From Novosphingobium sp. HII-3 (GTDB taxonomy: Bacteria; Pseudomonadota; Alphaproteobacteria; Sphingomonadales; Sphingomonadaceae), in NCBI RefSeq assembly GCF_002916655.1, contig NZ_PPSM01000013.1, positions 1 to 56,472 on the forward strand: a DNA stretch of 56,472 bases, given 5' to 3'. The notes below the pieces were generated by a model. It was given only the letters and a program-made list of their open reading frames with translations. It was not told where the DNA came from and searched no databases. The position numbers and the translations under genes are program-made. Of this stretch, positions 53,061 to 56,472 are shown piece after piece. Within the stretch, counting starts at the first letter, position 1. The number at the start of each line of letters is the position of its first letter.

Positions 53061-53483
53061 TCAGCCGGCTATCGCCGGCGACACCCGACGGGCGATGTCC
53101 CAGGCATAGCCGGCCAGTTCACGCGCGATCGCGGTGGTCACCTTGGGCTGAGGCTTGCCCGTGGCCGCCAGGCGACGGTAGCGCTGGCACAGGCGAACCT
53201 GCGCTTTCCACCCGATCGCCTGGATGTCCTCGGACAAGTCGATGACCCGCTCACGGTAGCGTCGTTCCTCGCGAGCGGGCAGTCGATACGACCAGCCCGC
53301 CTCAATCAGCATGGTTCGTGCCTGCGCGTTGCCCGCGCGGGTGATCCGGCCCCGTTTGGTCCGAGCGCCGCTGGAGTGCTCGGACGGCACCAAGCCGACA
53401 TACGCCATCAGTTGCTTGGGATTGTCGAAGCGGGTGAGATCGCCTACTTCAGCGACCAGCGTCGCAGCGCTGACCAGCCTGAT
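53061..53483 (-). pseudogene. IS110-family transposase, C-terminal part
   Basis: The 3' part of an IS110-type transposase (Transposase_20 domain): RLVSAATLVAEVGDLTRFDN, LMAYVGLVPSEHSSGARTKR and GRITRAGNAQARTMLIEAGW. The 5' part is at 55682-56344. When the intervening IS21 element and one copy of the TGAT duplication are removed, the codons join in frame as VLRGIRLVSAATLVAE. Confidence 0.88.
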
Positions 53484-53537
53484 TGTCAAACGAACTGAGG
53501 ATTTGACCCCTTGGGCGAAGTGAAGAACTGCCCCCTT

Positions 53538-54338
53538 TCATGAAGCGGTTGCGTTGCTGGTTTCAAGCGTAGGTCCGGCCTTCTGCAGAAGGCCGGACCT
53601 ACGCTTTTCGCGAAGCCGATAGCTGTCTCCGCGGATGGTAATGACTGTGGAATGGTGCAGCAGCCTGTCGAGGATCGCCGTGGCAACGACAGGATCGCCG
53701 AAGACGCCGCCCCATTCGCCCACTGAACGGTTCGAAGTGACCAGGATCGAGCCCTTTTCGTAGCGCCGCGAGACCAGTTGGAAGAACAGATGGGCGGCGT
53801 TGGCCTCGAACGGCAGATAGCCCAATTCGTCGATGATCAGGAGTTTGGGGCGGCTCAACTGGGTCAACTGCTTGTCGAGCAGGCCGTCGTCGTGGGCCTT
53901 GGCCAGCATCGCTACCAAGGTCGCCGCGGTCACGAACTGAACCGAGTAGTTCTGCCGGATGGCTTCTCGGCCAAGGGCGACGGCCAAGTGCGTCTTACCG
54001 GTTCCCGGCGGGCCCAGAAGCAGCGTCGTGTCGCCATGCGCGATCCACCGGCAGGTCGCGAGTTCGCGGATATGCCCTGGATCCAGCGATGGCTGGGCAT
54101 CAAACTCGAAGCCGTCGAGCTCACGCACGAACGGGAACTGGGCGATTTTGCTGGCCATGGTGATGCGCCGCTCGTCACGCCGGGCAATCTCGCGCTGGAC
54201 GAAGAAGGCCAAAGACTCGCGCAAGGTCATTTCCGAGCGTGCGGCTTCGTCCAGTAGCGTATCGAGCTGGTCGCGGATCGCGGTTAGCTTAAGCCGGTCG
54301 AGCATCGCTATAAGCGCGTCATGATCGATGGTCGCCAT
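53538..54338 (-). CDS. istB: IstB-like ATPase of the IS21 element
   Basis: The product is about 266 residues. Walker A is GPPGTGKTHLAVALG; Walker B LLIIDELGYLPFEA; a DnaC-like helper ATPase domain follows. IstB assists IstA by selecting the target and activating strand transfer. ATG 54338 overlaps the istA stop (TGATG); GTG 54341 is an alternative. Confidence 0.93.
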   Translation of the reverse strand: MATIDHDALIAMLDRLKLTAIRDQLDTLLDEAARSEMTLRESLAFFVQREIARRDERRITMASKIAQFPFVRELDGFEFDAQPSLDPGHIRELATCRWIAHGDTTLLLGPPGTGKTHLAVALGREAIRQNYSVQFVTAATLVAMLAKAHDDGLLDKQLTQLSRPKLLIIDELGYLPFEANAAHLFFQLVSRRYEKGSILVTSNRSVGEWGGVFGDPVVATAILDRLLHHSTVITIRGDSYRLREKRRSGLLQKAGPTLETSNATAS

Positions 54339-55624
54339 CACCAGCCTCCCCCAACAACGGCTTCATATTCAGCAAGCGGCCGCAGCAAGGCCGGCGTCTG
54401 CAGGGGCTGCGGCGATAGTTCCCGGATCGGACCGGCGCCGACCAACCCCGTCAGGTGGGCTCTGTCGGTGACCTGCTGACGGCGCCCTTCGCAAACCGGG
54501 TGATCGGCGACAACTTCGCCGGCATGACGCACGATCACGCGGCCGGCCAGCACCACGACCTGCACCGTCTCACCAACCAGGCGCCAGGGGACCGAGTAGC
54601 TGTTGGTATCGAGGTCAATCGCGCAATCGGGCCGAACCTTGCGGATCAGGTCGCGCAGCTGGCCAAAGGGAGCACGGCCGCCCAATGGTCGATGCACCCC
54701 GGCCTCATCCGCGAACCGCACGATGGGTAATTCGCCGGTCGTGCCATGCACACGCTGGTCGGCGATCTCCCGGTTCCACTGGTCGAGGTGAGCAACAAAG
54801 GCGCCCCAGGACGGGAAGCGGCGCCCGGCGATCGCATTGTGCTTCACGTAACCGACACCGCGTTCATCCTTGCCTTTGGTGCGGGCCCGATAAGGAGCGC
54901 ATGCTCGAGGCTTGAACCCCCAATACCGGGCAAAGGCATGAAGCCGGCCGTTGAAGCGAACCTCGCGTGTCGCGGCATCATGATGCTCGACCAGCGCCCT
55001 GGCATTATCGAACAGAACCTCGGTGGGTACGCCTCCGAAGCGCAGGAAAGTCCCCTCCATGCCTTCGAACCAGTCAATCTGGCGCTCGCGAAGCGACGGG
55101 CGGATATGCATCCGGCGCGAGTAGCAAAGCGTCGCAACAAAGATATGCACGCGGATCCGTTCGTCGCCGATCCAGACCCGGGCCTCGCCAAAATCGATTT
55201 GCAGTTGATGGCCCGGAGGCGTTTCGAAGCGTACCGTCGCCCGCTTCTGCGCCTTCAACTCCCGGCGCCAGCGCTGAACCCGAAGCTCGACCGACCGCAG
55301 GCCAATCACGATCCCGTGCTCGCTGGCCAGTTCCTGACGCACGACGTCGGCATTGCCGCCATGCCGGAAGAAACGTTCGCGCAGCCAGTCATCGAGCCCG
55401 TCGAATGCTGTCTTGCGCGTCGGTCTGTTGAAGGGGGCCGCACCGCCCGCACGAAGATAGCGGCGGACGGTGTTGCGCGCGCAGCCAAACTCCTTCGAAA
55501 GCCGCTTGGCTCCCCAGCCCAGTTCATGCAGCCGCATCATTGCGGCCACCTCCTCTGCCTGAAGCATTTCCTCTCCCTGCATCGACCTCAATCGTGCGGG
55601 AAACTCTGAAACACCTGTCGTCAT
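54338..55624 (-). CDS. istA: IstA-like transposase of the IS21 element
   Basis: The product is 428 residues. It has an N-terminal helix-turn-helix (LGWGAKRLSKEFGCARNTVR), then the DDE catalytic core: QIDFGEARVWIG (first Asp), EVLFDNARALV (second Asp) and RTKGKDERGVGYVKHNA (Glu). It catalyses transposition. The start lies 53 bp inside the right end of the element. Confidence 0.92.
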   Translation of the reverse strand: MTTGVSEFPARLRSMQGEEMLQAEEVAAMMRLHELGWGAKRLSKEFGCARNTVRRYLRAGGAAPFNRPTRKTAFDGLDDWLRERFFRHGGNADVVRQELASEHGIVIGLRSVELRVQRWRRELKAQKRATVRFETPPGHQLQIDFGEARVWIGDERIRVHIFVATLCYSRRMHIRPSLRERQIDWFEGMEGTFLRFGGVPTEVLFDNARALVEHHDAATREVRFNGRLHAFARYWGFKPRACAPYRARTKGKDERGVGYVKHNAIAGRRFPSWGAFVAHLDQWNREIADQRVHGTTGELPIVRFADEAGVHRPLGGRAPFGQLRDLIRKVRPDCAIDLDTNSYSVPWRLVGETVQVVVLAGRVIVRHAGEVVADHPVCEGRRQQVTDRAHLTGLVGAGPIRELSPQPLQTPALLRPLAEYEAVVGGGW

Positions 55625-55681
55625 CTGTCCCTCCTCTCGTCAAACCCGAGGGGGTCAGTTTGTCAGTTCGTGTGACATGAT

Positions 55682-56344
55682 ACCGCGCAGGACCTGTAGA
55701 TTGCGGACCAGCGGCGCAAAACACCATGCGTCCACCGCTTCAGTCAGCGCCGCTTCTAAGCGCCCAACCCGTGCCTGCGCCTCCAGCACCCGCTTCTGCA
55801 TTTCCTCGAATGCCAGCTGTTGGTGGGGAAAATCGAACCGCTGCTCGGACAACCACCGCCAGTACATTTTCGTCCAGGCCGCCTTGCCGCCGAAACGACG
55901 ATCATGACGCAACAGGAAGCTGCGCACTGTCTGCTTGGCTCCGATGGCATCATCTTGCGCGCTGCGTCGCGCGCGGATGAGATCGCGTACCGCCTCGTGC
56001 GCTTCGTCCGGTATCCAGATTGCGGTGAGTTCGCCAGCGCGTAGCAGCCGCGCCAGGGTCATCGCGTCACGCCGGTCCGTCTTTACATGGTCACCCGGGC
56101 GCCGCGGCATCATCGAGGGGGCGATGACGATGCAATTCTGTCCCAGCTTCGTCAGCAGCCGATGCAAGCCATACCCGCAGGGACCAGCTTCGTAGCAGAC
56201 GTTCAACGTCACGCCCGGTCCAGTCAGCCGCTTGACCAGCTTCCTGATCGCATCGTCCTCGTTGGCGACCGTGCCGACGAAACGCACCTCGCCTCCGCGT
56301 TCCCCATCGGCAACCGCGACCGCAATGGTTTCCTTATGAACGTC
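55682..56344 (-). pseudogene. IS110-family transposase, N-terminal part, truncated at both ends
   Basis: The 5' part of the DEDD transposase. DVHKETIAVAVADGERGG (Asp of the catalytic core at 56342-56344), then CYEAGPCGYGLHRLLTKLGQ, MMPRRPGDHVKTDRRDAMTL and ending LQVLRGI where the IS21 element entered. Upstream of the first Asp the sequence switches to a TGTCA-type IS21 end, so the first residues of the protein are lost. The gene cannot be functional. Confidence 0.88.
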
Positions 56345-56345
56345 C

Positions 56346-56472
56346 TGTCAACCGGCGCGCAAAACTGACCCCCTATCGGCGTCCAATATTGACCCCACCT
56401 TTCGGTAGTCTGGCGGTTATCCCGGTAGTCGATAGGAGGGGCCCACGGACGACGACGCGCACCGTCAGGTGT
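56346..56472 (+). mobile_element. Start of a second IS21-family element (partial)
   Basis: TGTCAACCGGCG at 56346 is followed by AACTGACCCCC and ATTGACCCCACC boxes and an AGGAGGGG near 56437 that could precede istA. It differs in sequence from the complete element. It truncates the IS110 gene and continues beyond the window. Confidence 0.65.

Larger units (their letters stand above)
53484..55677 (-). mobile_element. IS21-family insertion sequence, complete
   Basis: The ends are TGTCAAACGAACTGA on the left (53484) and, read on the minus strand, TGTCACACGAACTGA on the right (55677). Repeated TGACCCC boxes lie just inside both ends, typical of IS21 elements. The 4-bp sequence TGAT flanks both sides (53480-53483 and 55678-55681), a target duplication. 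It carries istA and istB and is 2194 bp long. It sits inside an IS110 transposase gene. Confidence 0.9.

Noticed and set aside
1..56472. CRISPR arrays, tRNA or rRNA genes
   Set aside because: No regular repeat-spacer array and no recognisable structural RNA was seen; repeats found are transposon ends and coding Met repeats.

Overview
The window looks like a heavy-metal (mainly copper) resistance island from an alphaproteobacterium, most likely a sphingomonad. This rests on high-GC coding, Tat-exported CopA-type multicopper oxidases, CusABC, CopCD, a CnrYXH-like sigma system and a FixL/FixJ pair; no rRNA, tRNA or replication gene is present to fix the taxon. Sequences resembling IS21-family ends close both sides (end at 127; start at 56346), so the island may be plasmid-borne or transferred.

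Layout. 1-912: IS21-like end, a thioredoxin-reductase fragment, an orphan fliQ. 998-2296: a nuclease-like protein. 2304-12087: copper cluster 1 (copCD facing away from cytochrome c, anti-sigma, CnrX-like sensor, ECF sigma, copA, copB, PepSY, two DUF305 and one DUF411 protein, Cys/Met-rich small proteins). 12223-18483: cusCBA plus cusF. 18597-19183: frameshifted YgjV. 19975-25820: a small secreted protein, a MerR regulator, two lipoproteins, then a run encoding a membrane ferredoxin reductase, a bis-haem-like membrane protein, a seven-haem cytochrome c, DUF1622 and a Cys-rich copper-storage protein. 25967-28385: HAD phosphatase, a chimeric NdvB/HAD remnant and a tandem universal-stress protein. 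28953-33149: a CueO-like oxidase and Met-rich secreted proteins. 33403-39919: aldehyde and alcohol dehydrogenases, a third copAB pair, an MFS transporter. 40101-42734: receiver, FixJ, FixL. 42794-49230: copper cluster 2, almost a mirror copy of cluster 1. 49267-52700: methyltransferase, copper P-type ATPase and a truncated MerR. 52714-56472: a Tn3-type terminal repeat and nested IS110/IS21 elements.

Regulation is the most striking feature. Nine sites with the form (G/A)AGGG(G/A/T)-N14-GCGTA(A/T)N lie upstream of copC1, cytochrome c, copA1, a DUF305 gene, copA2, the anti-sigma of cluster 2, copC2, the truncated reductase and one orphan position. The spacing is exactly 14 in all nine. They look like promoters of the ECF sigma factors encoded here. 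Both CnrX-like sensors keep five residues at the spacing of the CnrX metal ligands. The cluster 1 sigma gene is frameshifted, so the intact cluster 2 sigma may serve both clusters. A second shared motif (CGNAANTTACGTATAC-like) precedes three small secreted-protein genes.

Together the genes suggest periplasmic Cu(I) oxidation and sequestration (CopA/B/C, MCOs, DUF305, Csp), efflux across both membranes (CusCBA, P-type ATPase) and a possible trans-membrane electron route from cytosolic NAD(P)H to a periplasmic multihaem cytochrome (21569-24932). That last system is the best candidate for something not well described.
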